DNA from: Bacteroidia bacterium
Lineage (GTDB): Bacteria; Bacteroidota; Bacteroidia; JADZBD01
Length of the DNA: 64,000 nucleotides
Assembly: GCA_020852255.1 (NCBI GenBank)
Contig: JADZBD010000018.1
Location: 1-64,000 of the forward strand
Reading direction: 5' to 3'
In this document: piece after piece, positions 8,482 to 16,891 of the stretch
How the letters are laid out: each line of letters starts with the position of its first letter
Numbering within the stretch: position 1 is the stretch's first letter
The notes under the pieces: model-generated
The model's input: the letters and a program-made list of their open reading frames with translations, nothing else
Told to the model about the DNA's origin: nothing
The model's database searches: none
Made by a program: the position numbers and the translations under genes

Positions 8482-9603
8482 GTGAAGGTTATCATACTCG
8501 GACCAGCTCATCCATTGCGGGGCGGACTAGCTTCGTACAATGAACGTCTGGCACGTGCCTTCATAGCGTCGGGTCATGATTGTCGTATTGTTACGTACTC
8601 TCTGCAATATCCCGGTTTTTTATTTCCGGGTAAGACACAGTTTTCTGACCAGCCGCCTCCGAAGGATTTTCCGGTGGAGGTTAGTGTCAATTCGGTGAAT
8701 CCCATGAACTGGATTGCCGTCGGAAACAGGATTGCGACGGAGAAACCGGACCTGCTTGTCTTCCGGTACTGGATGCCCTTCATGGCGCCGGCGCAGGGAA
8801 CAATTGCACGGAGGGTTCGAAAGAACCGGCATACACGAATTGTTGCTATTACGGACAACATTATCCCCCATGAGAAAATGATGTTCGGAGATGCACTCAC
8901 AGGATATTTTTTAAGAAGTTGTGATGGGTTCATCACCATGTCTGAATCGGTTCTAAAGGATATTGAAACACTTGGAATCAATAAACCTTCCAAATTCGTA
9001 CCTCATCCTTTGTACGATAATTTCGGAGAGGCGGTTCCACGGGAGAATGCACTCAGGGAACTGGGGTTAGACTCTTCTTTCAGGTACCTTCTTTTTTTTG
9101 GATTCATTCGAAAATATAAGGGACTGGATCTGCTGCTTGAGGCTTTTGCCGATTCCCGCCTTAGAAAGTTTCCCGTGAAGCTGATCATAGCAGGAGAATA
9201 TTACGAAGACCCTTCGCCTTATAAGACGATGATCAGAAATTATGGATTGAAGGAGTTTATCATCGAGCGCAATGATTTTATCCCCGATGATCGCGTGAAG
9301 CATTACTTTTCTGCAGCGGATCTGATCACACAAACCTACCGCCATGCCACGCAAAGCGGCGTTACGCAGGTAGCCTTGCAGTTTCGCAAACCGGTACTCG
9401 TTACGCGCGTGGGTGGTCTGGCCGAAATGGTGCCGCACGGGCAAGTGGGATTTGTTACGGATCCATCCGCCCGGGCGATCAGTGAAAAGCTTCTTGAATT
9501 TTTGGCAGGAAACCCGGAGCGATTTCAAAAAGGAATAGAGGAAGAGCGGAAACGGTTCTCCTGGAGTCTGATGGTTGATGAAATTATAAATATCACGAAA
9601 TAA
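8482..9603 (+). CDS. Glycosyltransferase family 4
   Basis: 373 residues, GTG start at 8482 six bases after the previous stop. GT-B fold: the N-terminal glycine loop PAHPLRGGLASYNERLARAF, a RYWMPFMAP segment, and the inter-domain YLLFFGFIRKYKGLDLLLEAF. The donor site has QSGVTQVALQFRKPVLVTRVGGLAEMV (the usual E-x7-E pair is changed to QSGV...E), a form seen in a subset of GT4 proteins that act in lipid-linked or surface glycan synthesis. It ends the DUF4199-GT2-GT4 operon. Sugar specificity is unknown. Confidence 0.85.
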   Translation: MKVIILGPAHPLRGGLASYNERLARAFIASGHDCRIVTYSLQYPGFLFPGKTQFSDQPPPKDFPVEVSVNSVNPMNWIAVGNRIATEKPDLLVFRYWMPFMAPAQGTIARRVRKNRHTRIVAITDNIIPHEKMMFGDALTGYFLRSCDGFITMSESVLKDIETLGINKPSKFVPHPLYDNFGEAVPRENALRELGLDSSFRYLLFFGFIRKYKGLDLLLEAFADSRLRKFPVKLIIAGEYYEDPSPYKTMIRNYGLKEFIIERNDFIPDDRVKHYFSAADLITQTYRHATQSGVTQVALQFRKPVLVTRVGGLAEMVPHGQVGFVTDPSARAISEKLLEFLAGNPERFQKGIEEERKRFSWSLMVDEIINITK

Positions 9604-9661
9604 GCAATATACAGCTACTTATTTAAAGTTTTGATTCCTTTAATGATTAATAGAAATATCG

Positions 9662-9679
9662 TAGGTTTGTTAATATATG
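9662..9679 (+). promoter_or_regulatory. Promoter of bioB
   Basis: TAGGTTTG at 9662-9669, seven bases before the ATG at 9677. The leader would be three bases or fewer if transcription starts 4-5 bases after the box. Confidence 0.6.
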
Positions 9680-10675
9680 AGTGAGCAGAAAAGAAAATGG
9701 AACAGACAGGATTTGAAGGCTGTTTACGAAATGCCCCTTCTGGAGCTGATCGTCAGGGCTTCTGATGTTCATAGAAGATATCACAAAGTAGGTGAAGTAC
9801 AGGTCAGTTCCCTGATTAGTGTGAAAACGGGTGGATGCCCGGAAGATTGCTCGTATTGTCCCCAGGCAGCCAGGTATAGTACAGAGGTGAAAGTTCACAA
9901 GATTTTACCTAAAGAGGAGGTGCTTCAGTTAGCCGAAAGGGCGAGGGAAGGCGGGGCATCCAGAATGTGCCTGGGTGCTGCATGGCGGGAGGTGCGTGAC
10001 AATGCAGATTTTGACCGGGTGATCGAAATGGTGCGTGGGATCAATGCCATGGGTATGGAGGTATGCTGCACCTTAGGTATGCTTACAAAGGAACAGGCGC
10101 AACGCCTGGCCGAAGCTGGCTTGCATGCGTATAATCATAACCTGGATACCTCGGAGGAGAACTATGGCGAAATTATCACAACCCGAAGCTACAAAGATCG
10201 GATTGAAACAATTGAAAATGTCCGCAAAGCCGGAATAACCGTTTGCTCCGGAGGAATTATTGGAATGGGAGAGAGTATTGACGACCGGATTGATATGCTT
10301 CTGACGCTCGCCTCTCTGGATCCGCAGCCGGAATCTGTTCCTATCAATGCCCTGGTTCCTGTTGCGGGTACTCCGCTTGAAAACCAGCCCCTCGTAGCTA
10401 TTTGGGATATGATACGCATGATAGCAACAACGCGGATCTGTATGCCTGAATCCAATGTGCGTCTCTCGGCCGGCCGAACCCGCATGAGCAGGGAAGGACA
10501 GGCGCTTTGTTTTCTTGCCGGTGCCAATTCGATCTTTGCCGGGGAGAAGTTACTTACAACGCCCAACCCTGAACTTGAGGAGGATAAAGAATTGTTTAGT
10601 ATACTGGGTCTTACTCCCGCCCCGTCAAATGCGGAAACTGCAGGCAACTATTCGGGCCTGGCAAACGTCCAATAA
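9677..10675 (+). CDS. bioB: Biotin synthase
   Basis: 332 residues, the usual length. A radical SAM enzyme that inserts sulfur into dethiobiotin. The [4Fe-4S] cluster motif [10 protein letters not shown] gives CX3CX2C near residues 53-60. [12 protein letters not shown] and the GGIIGMGES motif are family hallmarks. Residues around CLGAAWR and CCTLGML supply cysteines for the [2Fe-2S] cluster, and the conserved SAGR motif at LSAGRTRM holds the arginine ligand. It has its own promoter and no other biotin gene nearby. A small secreted-protein gene follows eight bases later. Confidence 0.96.
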   Translation: MSEQKRKWNRQDLKAVYEMPLLELIVRASDVHRRYHKVGEVQVSSLISVKTGGCPEDCSYCPQAARYSTEVKVHKILPKEEVLQLAERAREGGASRMCLGAAWREVRDNADFDRVIEMVRGINAMGMEVCCTLGMLTKEQAQRLAEAGLHAYNHNLDTSEENYGEIITTRSYKDRIETIENVRKAGITVCSGGIIGMGESIDDRIDMLLTLASLDPQPESVPINALVPVAGTPLENQPLVAIWDMIRMIATTRICMPESNVRLSAGRTRMSREGQALCFLAGANSIFAGEKLLTTPNPELEEDKELFSILGLTPAPSNAETAGNYSGLANVQ

Positions 10676-10683
10676 TTAACCCC

Positions 10684-11430
10684 ATGGTACGCCTCCCGGC
10701 TCTTCTGTTGATTCTCGCTTTGTCCGCCGGACCTGTTTTCGCACAGAAAACTAAGGCAAAAAAGGGTCCTAAAACCGGAGGTAGCTTTCTGTCAAAACTG
10801 GACCGAAAATATGCCAAGTATTTCGCTGCTCTGGGAGCCGGGAAGGGAAAATCTTATTGGAATTCGGAGTTAGGTAACACGCTCATATATGACCTCAGCG
10901 GCGCATCCTATGCCTCCGGTAACATCAAGTTCAGAACATCCGGTGTCTACGACAACTATTTTCTGGATGTGTGTATGCCTATTTCTACTTTTCGCCTGGG
11001 CATTGGGATCAATTTCCAGTATCATTACATCGACAGGCTGACACTCGAACAGGCAACCGGGGATAAAATTATTTTATATTCCGAATCTTTCAGGATGGAT
11101 AAGATCTATGTGCAGTATGAGGTGCCCTTTGCACCAAAATCTGAGCATCCCCTGGCTTGCAGCCTGAAAGGCCATATCGGGTACTTCGGAGTTTCATTTG
11201 TTGATCACCATAACTTTTTTGGAGAAGAAGCCTTGGCGCAAACATGGTTTTTTACAATGGGACTTCTTCCGGATTTTAAACTCTATCCGCACACCTATGT
11301 TTTTCTCTTTCCTCATTTGGAATTCACCTATTTTAATAATTCCAAAGCAGAGAATCCTTCGGAGATCAAACACAGGATTTTTCAGTGGAATGTGTCCGCC
11401 GGAATACGGGTGGACATATCCAAGGAGTAA
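10684..11430 (+). CDS. Secreted or outer-membrane beta-barrel-like protein, unknown function
   Basis: 248 residues. Residues 1-21 form a signal peptide ending in FAQ (cleavage likely after GPVFA). A lysine-rich linker follows, then a region of alternating aromatic and small residues (GNIKFRTSGVYDNYFLDVCM, FRLGIGINFQYHYIDRLT, GHIGYFGVSFVDHHNFF, YVFLFPHLEFTYFNN) that looks like amphipathic beta strands ending in a short C-terminal strand. This fits a small periplasmic or outer-membrane barrel, but no family is recognised. It lies eight bases after bioB and may be cotranscribed. Its TAA ends exactly where the convergent uvrA stop begins, with no intergenic base. Confidence 0.65.
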   Translation: MVRLPALLLILALSAGPVFAQKTKAKKGPKTGGSFLSKLDRKYAKYFAALGAGKGKSYWNSELGNTLIYDLSGASYASGNIKFRTSGVYDNYFLDVCMPISTFRLGIGINFQYHYIDRLTLEQATGDKIILYSESFRMDKIYVQYEVPFAPKSEHPLACSLKGHIGYFGVSFVDHHNFFGEEALAQTWFFTMGLLPDFKLYPHTYVFLFPHLEFTYFNNSKAENPSEIKHRIFQWNVSAGIRVDISKE

Positions 11431-14274
11431 CTATTTCAGTTTGTCTTTCAAAAAGCGGGCAGTATGACCCTGGGATTTTTTTACCAGGTCTTCCGGCTTG
11501 CCTGCGAAAACCACTTCTCCGCCTGCTTCGCCTCCTTCGGGCCCCATATCAATAATCCAGTCGGCGCATTTGATTACCTCTGCATTATGTTCAATAACTA
11601 AAATGGAATGTCCCTGATGAATCAACGCATCAAAAGCCAGTAGCAACTTTCGGATATCGTGAAAATGCAATCCGGTGGTGGGTTCGTCAAAGATAAAGAG
11701 GGTTGTTTTTCCGTGCGTACCCATTCCAATGAAGGAGGCCAGTTTGATACGCTGTGCCTCGCCACCGCTGAGAGTGCTGCTGGACTGACCCAGATGGACA
11801 TATCCGAGTCCAACATCATCCAGTGGCCGTAGTTTTTCCACAATGCGGTGACATGCTGAAGTATATTCCGGAAATGACTCACCTGCTGAGCGGAAGAAAT
11901 GCATGGCATCACTGACTGTCATCTCGAGGATGTCAGCCGCGTTTTTTTCCATAAACACAACTTCAAGAATGTCCTGTTTAAATCTCTTTCCGCCACAGGA
12001 ATCGCAAGGCAGATGGATATCTGCCATAAACTGCATTTCTATGATCACTTCACCTTCCCCATGACATTGATCGCAACGGCCTCCCTCTACATTAAAGGAG
12101 AAGTGTGAAGGTTTGTATCCACGTAATTTCGAAAGTGGCAGATGGCAGAACAGGCTGCGGATCTCATCGTACGCCTTTACATATGTCACAGGATTACTTC
12201 GGGAAGATTTGCCAATCGGATTCTGATCAACAAATTCCACCTGCTCAATGCGATCCACGGAACCACCGAGCGAGGTAAACTTGCCGGGAATATCCGAACT
12301 TCCGTCCAGTCGCTTCCGGAGGGCATTGTAGAGGATTTTTCTGACCAGGGTAGATTTTCCGCTTCCGCTCACACCTGTAACAACCACCAGCCCATTCAGC
12401 GGAAGCCGGACATTGATTTTTTTCAGGTTATTCTCTGCCGCACCTTTTACTTCAATGTAATCATTCAGAATTCTTCTCCTGACCGGCATAGGAACCTTTT
12501 CGGCGCCTCCCAGATAGGCGGCGGTCCATCCTTTTCCGCTTTTTACCAGTTCTCTGAGTGTGCCCTGGAAGACTAATTCCCCTCCTCTGGAGCCTGCGTC
12601 CGGACCAATGTCAATAATCTCATCCGCCGCCTGCATGATCTCTTCATCATGTTCTACTACAATAACGGTATTACCGATGTCCCGGAGTTGTTGAAGTACT
12701 TTGATCAAACGATGTGTGTCGCGCGGATGCAGCCCTATACTGGGTTCGTCCAGGATATACATTGAACCCACCAGGGAACTACCCAGCGAGGTGGCCAGGT
12801 TGATGCGTTGCGATTCACCTCCGGAAAGCGAGTTGGATAACCTGTTCAGTGTCAGATATCCGAGTCCAACGTCCATCAGGTATTGCAGGCGATTACGGAT
12901 TTCCAAGAGAATGCGGCGCGCTACCTTTTCGTCGTGTTCATTCAGTTTTAGGTTGTGAAAAAAGGCATACAGATCGTGCACCGGCATAAGAACCAGTTCA
13001 GATATATTTTTCTTTCCTACACAAACATACGTCGCATCCCTCCGGAGCCGCGTACCTTTGCAATCCGGACACAGTGTCTTTCCCCGGTATCGTGCCAGCA
13101 TTACCCGGTACTGTATCTTGTACAGATTTTGTTCGAGCATCCTGAAAAAATCCCGGATACCGGAAAAGTGCTTATTTCCTTCCCATAATTCTTTCCGCTG
13201 CGGGGCACTGAGATCTTTATAAGGTTTGTGAACAGGGAAAGAAGTTTTTGCAGCATGTTTGATTACTTCCTTTTTCCATTCACTCATCACTTCGCCGCGC
13301 CAGCAGGCCACCGCATCCTGGAAAACAGAAAGGTTGTCGTCCGGTATCACCATGTTTTCATCAATCCCAATAATACTTCCGTAGCCTTCGCAGGTTTTAC
13401 ACGCTCCAACGGGATTATTAAAACTGAAGAAATTAACGTCGGGTTCTTCAAAAGTAATACCGTCCATCTCAAAATGGGATGAAAAGGTTTCCATTTGGTT
13501 TTCCCGGATCAACTCATTATTCCTCAACGGAGCAATGGCACATTCTTTATTTCCTTCAAACAAGGCCGATTGCACGGAATCGCTGATCCTTGCGGTGTTT
13601 TCTTCCTGGTCAGGATCGGAGGTAATCCTGTCTATTACCAGCCATTCTTTTCCGTCATGCGTACCTTTGTGCGCATGAAGCTCTTCAATGCGCGTTATTT
13701 TTCCGGATGAAAGGATACGGGAAAAGCCCTGTTGAATCAATAATTCAATTTTTTGACGACGTTCTTTCGGTTTTAGGGTTGGGAGTGGTGCAAGAATTAG
13801 AAAATGAGATTGAGCGGGGAGGCTAAGGCAATAGGCAACCACATCCGACACACTGTGACGCTTCACTTCCTTCCCGGAAACAGGGGAGTAGGTGCGCCCG
13901 GTTCTTGCAAACAATAACTTCAGATAATCGTAGATTTCCGTAGAGGTTCCAACGGTGGATCGTGGGTTCCGTGTGGTGACCTTCTGCTGTATCGCCACCG
14001 CCGGTGAGATCCCTTTTATAAAATCTACTTCCGGCTTATTCATTTTTCCAAGGAATTGCCGTGCGTATGCCGATAAGCTTTCTACGTAGCGCCGTTGTCC
14101 TTCAGCAAATAAGGTGTCAAACGCAAGAGTGGACTTTCCTGAGCCGGATAAACCGGTGATAACCACAAGCCTGTTGCGGGGAATAGCAACGGAGATGTTC
14201 TTCAGATTATGAAGCCGCGCTCCCTGGATATAAATATAACGCCGCGTATCTGTTGTATGGGAAACATCACTCAT
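11431..14274 (-). CDS. uvrA: Excinuclease ABC subunit A
   Basis: 947 residues, full length. It recognises DNA damage in nucleotide excision repair with UvrB and UvrC. Two ABC ATPase units are visible: Walker [16 protein letters not shown] near residue 35 and [15 protein letters not shown] near 640, with signature motifs LSGGESQRI and LSGGEAQRI and Walker [14 protein letters not shown] and [13 protein letters not shown]. Zinc-binding cysteines occur at [26 protein letters not shown] and CDSCGGKRF. The ATG overlaps the glyA stop by one base (TGATG), so uvrA is translated after glyA on one transcript. It ends against the convergent barrel-like gene. Confidence 0.98.
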   Translation of the reverse strand: MSDVSHTTDTRRYIYIQGARLHNLKNISVAIPRNRLVVITGLSGSGKSTLAFDTLFAEGQRRYVESLSAYARQFLGKMNKPEVDFIKGISPAVAIQQKVTTRNPRSTVGTSTEIYDYLKLLFARTGRTYSPVSGKEVKRHSVSDVVAYCLSLPAQSHFLILAPLPTLKPKERRQKIELLIQQGFSRILSSGKITRIEELHAHKGTHDGKEWLVIDRITSDPDQEENTARISDSVQSALFEGNKECAIAPLRNNELIRENQMETFSSHFEMDGITFEEPDVNFFSFNNPVGACKTCEGYGSIIGIDENMVIPDDNLSVFQDAVACWRGEVMSEWKKEVIKHAAKTSFPVHKPYKDLSAPQRKELWEGNKHFSGIRDFFRMLEQNLYKIQYRVMLARYRGKTLCPDCKGTRLRRDATYVCVGKKNISELVLMPVHDLYAFFHNLKLNEHDEKVARRILLEIRNRLQYLMDVGLGYLTLNRLSNSLSGGESQRINLATSLGSSLVGSMYILDEPSIGLHPRDTHRLIKVLQQLRDIGNTVIVVEHDEEIMQAADEIIDIGPDAGSRGGELVFQGTLRELVKSGKGWTAAYLGGAEKVPMPVRRRILNDYIEVKGAAENNLKKINVRLPLNGLVVVTGVSGSGKSTLVRKILYNALRKRLDGSSDIPGKFTSLGGSVDRIEQVEFVDQNPIGKSSRSNPVTYVKAYDEIRSLFCHLPLSKLRGYKPSHFSFNVEGGRCDQCHGEGEVIIEMQFMADIHLPCDSCGGKRFKQDILEVVFMEKNAADILEMTVSDAMHFFRSAGESFPEYTSACHRIVEKLRPLDDVGLGYVHLGQSSSTLSGGEAQRIKLASFIGMGTHGKTTLFIFDEPTTGLHFHDIRKLLLAFDALIHQGHSILVIEHNAEVIKCADWIIDMGPEGGEAGGEVVFAGKPEDLVKKSQGHTARFLKDKLK

Positions 14275-15548
14275 CAGGCTTTGAACAACGGATATTTCTT
14301 CATCATCGTATTCACTTTCTTCTTTACCGCGGAAATACGTGTTTCGTTGTCTTTATTCATTAGCACTTCGTCCAGGAGATCCACCACCTTTATCATGTCT
14401 TTTTCTTTCAGCCCCCGGGTAGTAATGGCCGGTGTTCCGATCCGGATACCGGAAGTTACCAGCGGAGATTTATCATCATAAGGAACCATGTTCTTATTAC
14501 ATGTGATATCCGCCTTCACCAACGCACTTTCTGCCTCCCTGCCGGTGATGTTTTTTGAACGGAGGTCAATCAGCATGCTGTGATTCTGGGTTCCGCTGGA
14601 AATGATGTGATACCCCTTATTCATCAGGGCATCGGCCAGCACCGAAGCGTTCTTTACTACCTGGAGACAGTATTTCATGTATCCGTCCTGAAGATCTTCA
14701 CCAAAAGCCACTGCCTTTGCGGCAATCATATGCTCCAATGGACCACCCTGGGTTCCGGGGAAAACGCCACTATCCAGCAGAGAAGACATCATTCGTGTTT
14801 CACCTTTCGGTGTGGTGATTCCCATCGGATTCGGAAAATCTTTTCCCATCATAATCAGTCCGCCCCTCGGACCGCGTAAGGTTTTATGCGTAGTGGTAGT
14901 TACTACATGGCAATGAGGGAGTGGATCATTGAGAATTCCGCGGGCGATCAGTCCGGAAGGGTGGGAAATATCAGCCATCAGGAGTGCTCCCACTTTTTCT
15001 GCGATCTTGCGCATACGCTCATAATCCCAGTCGCGCGAATAAGACGAAGCTCCGGCGATAATCAGTTTCGGACGTTCGCGGGTAGCAATTTCTTCCATGG
15101 TATTGTAATTCACCCTTCCTGTTTCCCGGTCAACGCCGTAGAAGACGGGGCGATACAGTTTGCCGGAAAAATTAACCGGTGATCCGTGAGTCAGGTGTCC
15201 GCCATGTGACAGGTCAAAACCAAGCAGGGTATCACCGGGTTTGAGAATTGCGAGCATCACCGCGGAATTGGCTTGCGCGCCGGAGTGAGGCTGAACATTT
15301 ACCCAGGCAGCATTGAACAATGCTTTGGCACGATCAATGGCAAGTTGTTCAACCTGGTCAACCACTTCACATCCTCCATAATATCTCTTGCCGGGTAGTC
15401 CTTCGGCGTACTTGTTGGTCAGAACGGAGCCCATCGCGCTGAGCACATCGTTACTGACAAAGTTTTCGGATGCAATCAGTTCTATCCCGCTCATCTGGCG
15501 GTGCTTTTCCTTCGCGATCAAGTCGAAGATTTGATGGTCTTTGCCCAT
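14274..15548 (-). CDS. glyA: Serine hydroxymethyltransferase
   Basis: 424 residues, a PLP enzyme that interconverts serine and glycine with tetrahydrofolate. Signatures: [40 protein letters not shown], the PLP-lysine loop [19 protein letters not shown] (lysine in THKT), and [16 protein letters not shown]. Upstream on the minus strand lies TAATTTTA (15574-15567), a 7-of-8 match to the promoter box, 18 bases before the ATG. uvrA follows with a one-base overlap. Confidence 0.97.
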   Translation of the reverse strand: MGKDHQIFDLIAKEKHRQMSGIELIASENFVSNDVLSAMGSVLTNKYAEGLPGKRYYGGCEVVDQVEQLAIDRAKALFNAAWVNVQPHSGAQANSAVMLAILKPGDTLLGFDLSHGGHLTHGSPVNFSGKLYRPVFYGVDRETGRVNYNTMEEIATRERPKLIIAGASSYSRDWDYERMRKIAEKVGALLMADISHPSGLIARGILNDPLPHCHVVTTTTHKTLRGPRGGLIMMGKDFPNPMGITTPKGETRMMSSLLDSGVFPGTQGGPLEHMIAAKAVAFGEDLQDGYMKYCLQVVKNASVLADALMNKGYHIISSGTQNHSMLIDLRSKNITGREAESALVKADITCNKNMVPYDDKSPLVTSGIRIGTPAITTRGLKEKDMIKVVDLLDEVLMNKDNETRISAVKKKVNTMMKKYPLFKA

Positions 15549-15566
15549 GGGTACAGTGTGAGAATG

Positions 15567-15574
15567 TAAAATTA
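15567..15574 (-). promoter_or_regulatory. Probable promoter -7 box of glyA-uvrA
   Basis: Minus strand TAATTTTA, one mismatch from TAnnTTTG, 18 bases upstream of the glyA ATG. Weaker than the perfect boxes elsewhere. Confidence 0.4.
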
Positions 15575-15614
15575 GAATTTGCGGGCAATGCTGCGTTGAC
15601 CCGGGGAATATTTT

Positions 15615-16088
15615 TTAACGGGTTTCAAGCAGTTTACATGCTGGCAGTACCATCATCAACGTGAGGGGGGTCTGCACAAAGTCCAGAAAGATCCGGGCAA
15701 AGTGGTATCCGTTATTGAAGTCGTTGAATACGAGGCCATAGAGATAGAAAATCCCGCCGAGAAGGCAGAAGAAAAGGTGAGCGACAAGGTTCAGATAGAG
15801 GTATTTGTGTTCCCGGAAATAATACCTGACCGTGAAATGCGCAATTCCGAAAAAAAGCAGGATAGTGAACAGGGTAAGGGGGAACTTCGCGTAATATAGG
15901 GTGTCGGCTTCCCAGGATTCAAGAAAGGAGAGGGAAGGAGGAAGGTGATAGTTTTCCTCACCGTACCATAACTTATATAACTGAAAATTGATGTTAACGA
16001 AGATAAAGTCCCTGAGAAATCCGAGCCCTGCAATCATGGATGCAATCATGATGCCGAAACTGACCTGTTTAATTCTTCGGTGATTCAT
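15615..16088 (-). CDS. Exosortase-associated membrane protein
   Basis: 157 residues with four hydrophobic segments: about 9-30 (FGIMIASMIAGLGFLRDF), 67-88 (LTLFTILLFFGIAHFTV), 94-118 (LNLVAHLFFCLLGGIFYLYG), and 134-150 (FVQTPLTLMMVLPACKLL). No catalytic motif is seen. Bacteroidota exosortase genes are commonly followed by one small multi-pass protein of this size, annotated only as exosortase-associated; this is a plausible member by position, size and topology, not by a recognised domain. The start at 16088 is preferred over 16151 because the longer version would overlap the exosortase by 83 bases and adds a non-membrane tail. The gene overlaps the exosortase end by 20 bases. Confidence 0.65.
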   Translation of the reverse strand: MNHRRIKQVSFGIMIASMIAGLGFLRDFIFVNINFQLYKLWYGEENYHLPPSLSFLESWEADTLYYAKFPLTLFTILLFFGIAHFTVRYYFREHKYLYLNLVAHLFFCLLGGIFYLYGLVFNDFNNGYHFARIFLDFVQTPLTLMMVLPACKLLETR

Positions 16089-16617
16089 CCGGCAGTGTGG
16101 GTTTGGATATCTTATTGGCCCACCACATCCATAGCAGAAAGATAACACCATAGACCAAAGCCTGAAAGGTATAGGTGTGGTTGAAATCCAGCCACTCTGT
16201 GTGATGAAATGCGATCAGAGATAAAACAGCGATACGTACTACATTCAACGTATGAATGATCGCTATGCCCGCCGGTATGAACCAGAGTTTCCTTTTCCAG
16301 GGTCCCGGCCAGGAGAGAATAAAAATCGTGAAAATAGCGAACAGGGTCAACCCGTTACAGGAATCGCCGATCCATACACCGTTCGAGCCGTCAATTCCCA
16401 TGGTCCTGTAAATTTCATCATACGGTCGCTCAATGAGAGGATATCCCATCCACTCCAGAAAAGTTGTACTGTGGGATATAAGTACATCAATGGTCAGTAG
16501 ATTCAGACGGGTGCGGGGTGTTATATAAAGCTCGTACAGCAGGTACCAGATCAGATACAGTGTTCCCGCTTTTAGCAGAAATACAAAAAACTTATTCTTT
16601 AAGAGGTTTGGAAACAT
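16069..16617 (-). CDS. Exosortase/archaeosortase family protein (Bacteroidota XrtF/XrtX-like)
   Basis: 182 residues, a short single-domain transpeptidase-like membrane protein. The three catalytic residues of the family are visible: Cys87 in GDSCNGLTLF, Arg128 in NVVRIAVLS, and His147 in FNHTYTF. Hydrophobic helices are at about 10-30, 88-103, 110-135 and 151-168. Such enzymes are thought to cleave C-terminal sorting signals of exported proteins and transfer them to an extracellular anchor, by analogy with archaeosortase. It sits 23 bases after the PID-CTERM-like gene, separated from it by a terminator-like hairpin, and overlaps its membrane partner. Exact subtype cannot be fixed by eye. Confidence 0.85.
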   Translation of the reverse strand: MFPNLLKNKFFVFLLKAGTLYLIWYLLYELYITPRTRLNLLTIDVLISHSTTFLEWMGYPLIERPYDEIYRTMGIDGSNGVWIGDSCNGLTLFAIFTIFILSWPGPWKRKLWFIPAGIAIIHTLNVVRIAVLSLIAFHHTEWLDFNHTYTFQALVYGVIFLLWMWWANKISKPTLPDESPKN

Positions 16618-16621
16618 AGGG

Positions 16622-16653
16622 TCAAAAAGAAAGCTGAGGGTTACTCAGCTTTT
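16622..16653 (-). terminator. Terminator or attenuator between PID-CTERM gene and exosortase gene
   Basis: On the minus strand the stop codon of the small gene lies in the loop of a hairpin: AAAGCTGAG (16652-16644), loop TAACC, CTCAGCTTT (16638-16630), followed by CTTTTT. The 9-bp stem and T run fit an intrinsic terminator. As the exosortase gene starts only 13 bases later, it probably acts as a partial terminator, lowering sortase relative to substrate. Confidence 0.65.
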
Positions 16654-16874
16654 GCGGTGTTTCGCTTTTTCTTTACGTCGTAGAGCTTTTTTCCCCCATA
16701 AGCCGCTCCGGCAACAAGAAGGAAACTCAGTCCCCCGTCAACCGGAATGCAGGGAGGTGGCCAGCAGGGTGGTCCCATCGGCGGTCCCATGGGTGGTCCC
16801 ATGGCCGCAAAAATATCTGCACATCCCAAAATCAGGAATAGTGTAAAAATCAGTAAGCGAAGAGATAGTCTCAT
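16641..16874 (-). CDS. Small secreted protein with PID-CTERM-like sorting signal, likely exosortase substrate
   Basis: 77 residues. Residues 1-24 are a signal peptide (LLIFTLFLILGCADIFAA). Then come three MGPP repeats (25-36) and CWPPPC. The C-terminus has PVDGG at 44-48, a hydrophobic run (LSFLLVAGAAYGG) and a basic tail (KKLYDVKKKR). This tripartite layout (motif, membrane helix, positive cluster) is that of an exosortase sorting signal, and the sequence resembles the PID-CTERM type known from Bacteroidota (PIDGGLSFLL...). It is the first gene of the exosortase operon. With only about 20 mature residues before the signal, it may be a surface decoration or carrier rather than an enzyme; the two cysteines may cross-link or carry a modification. 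Confidence 0.75.
   Translation of the reverse strand: MRLSLRLLIFTLFLILGCADIFAAMGPPMGPPMGPPCWPPPCIPVDGGLSFLLVAGAAYGGKKLYDVKKKRNTAKAE
16771..16803 (-). repeat. Tandem repeat encoding MGPP units
   Basis: Three copies of GGTCCCAT separated by four bases (12-base period) encode Met-Gly-Pro-Pro three times in the PID-CTERM-like protein. Confidence 0.8.
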
Positions 16875-16888
16875 TTAGTGCAAAGGTA
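16872..16888 (-). promoter_or_regulatory. Near-leaderless promoter of the exosortase operon
   Basis: Minus strand TACCTTTG (16888-16881), CACTAA, ATG. The first 13 bases equal those at ribBA and rnpB. If transcription starts as inferred for rnpB, the leader is two bases. Confidence 0.7.
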
Positions 16889-16891
16889 ATA

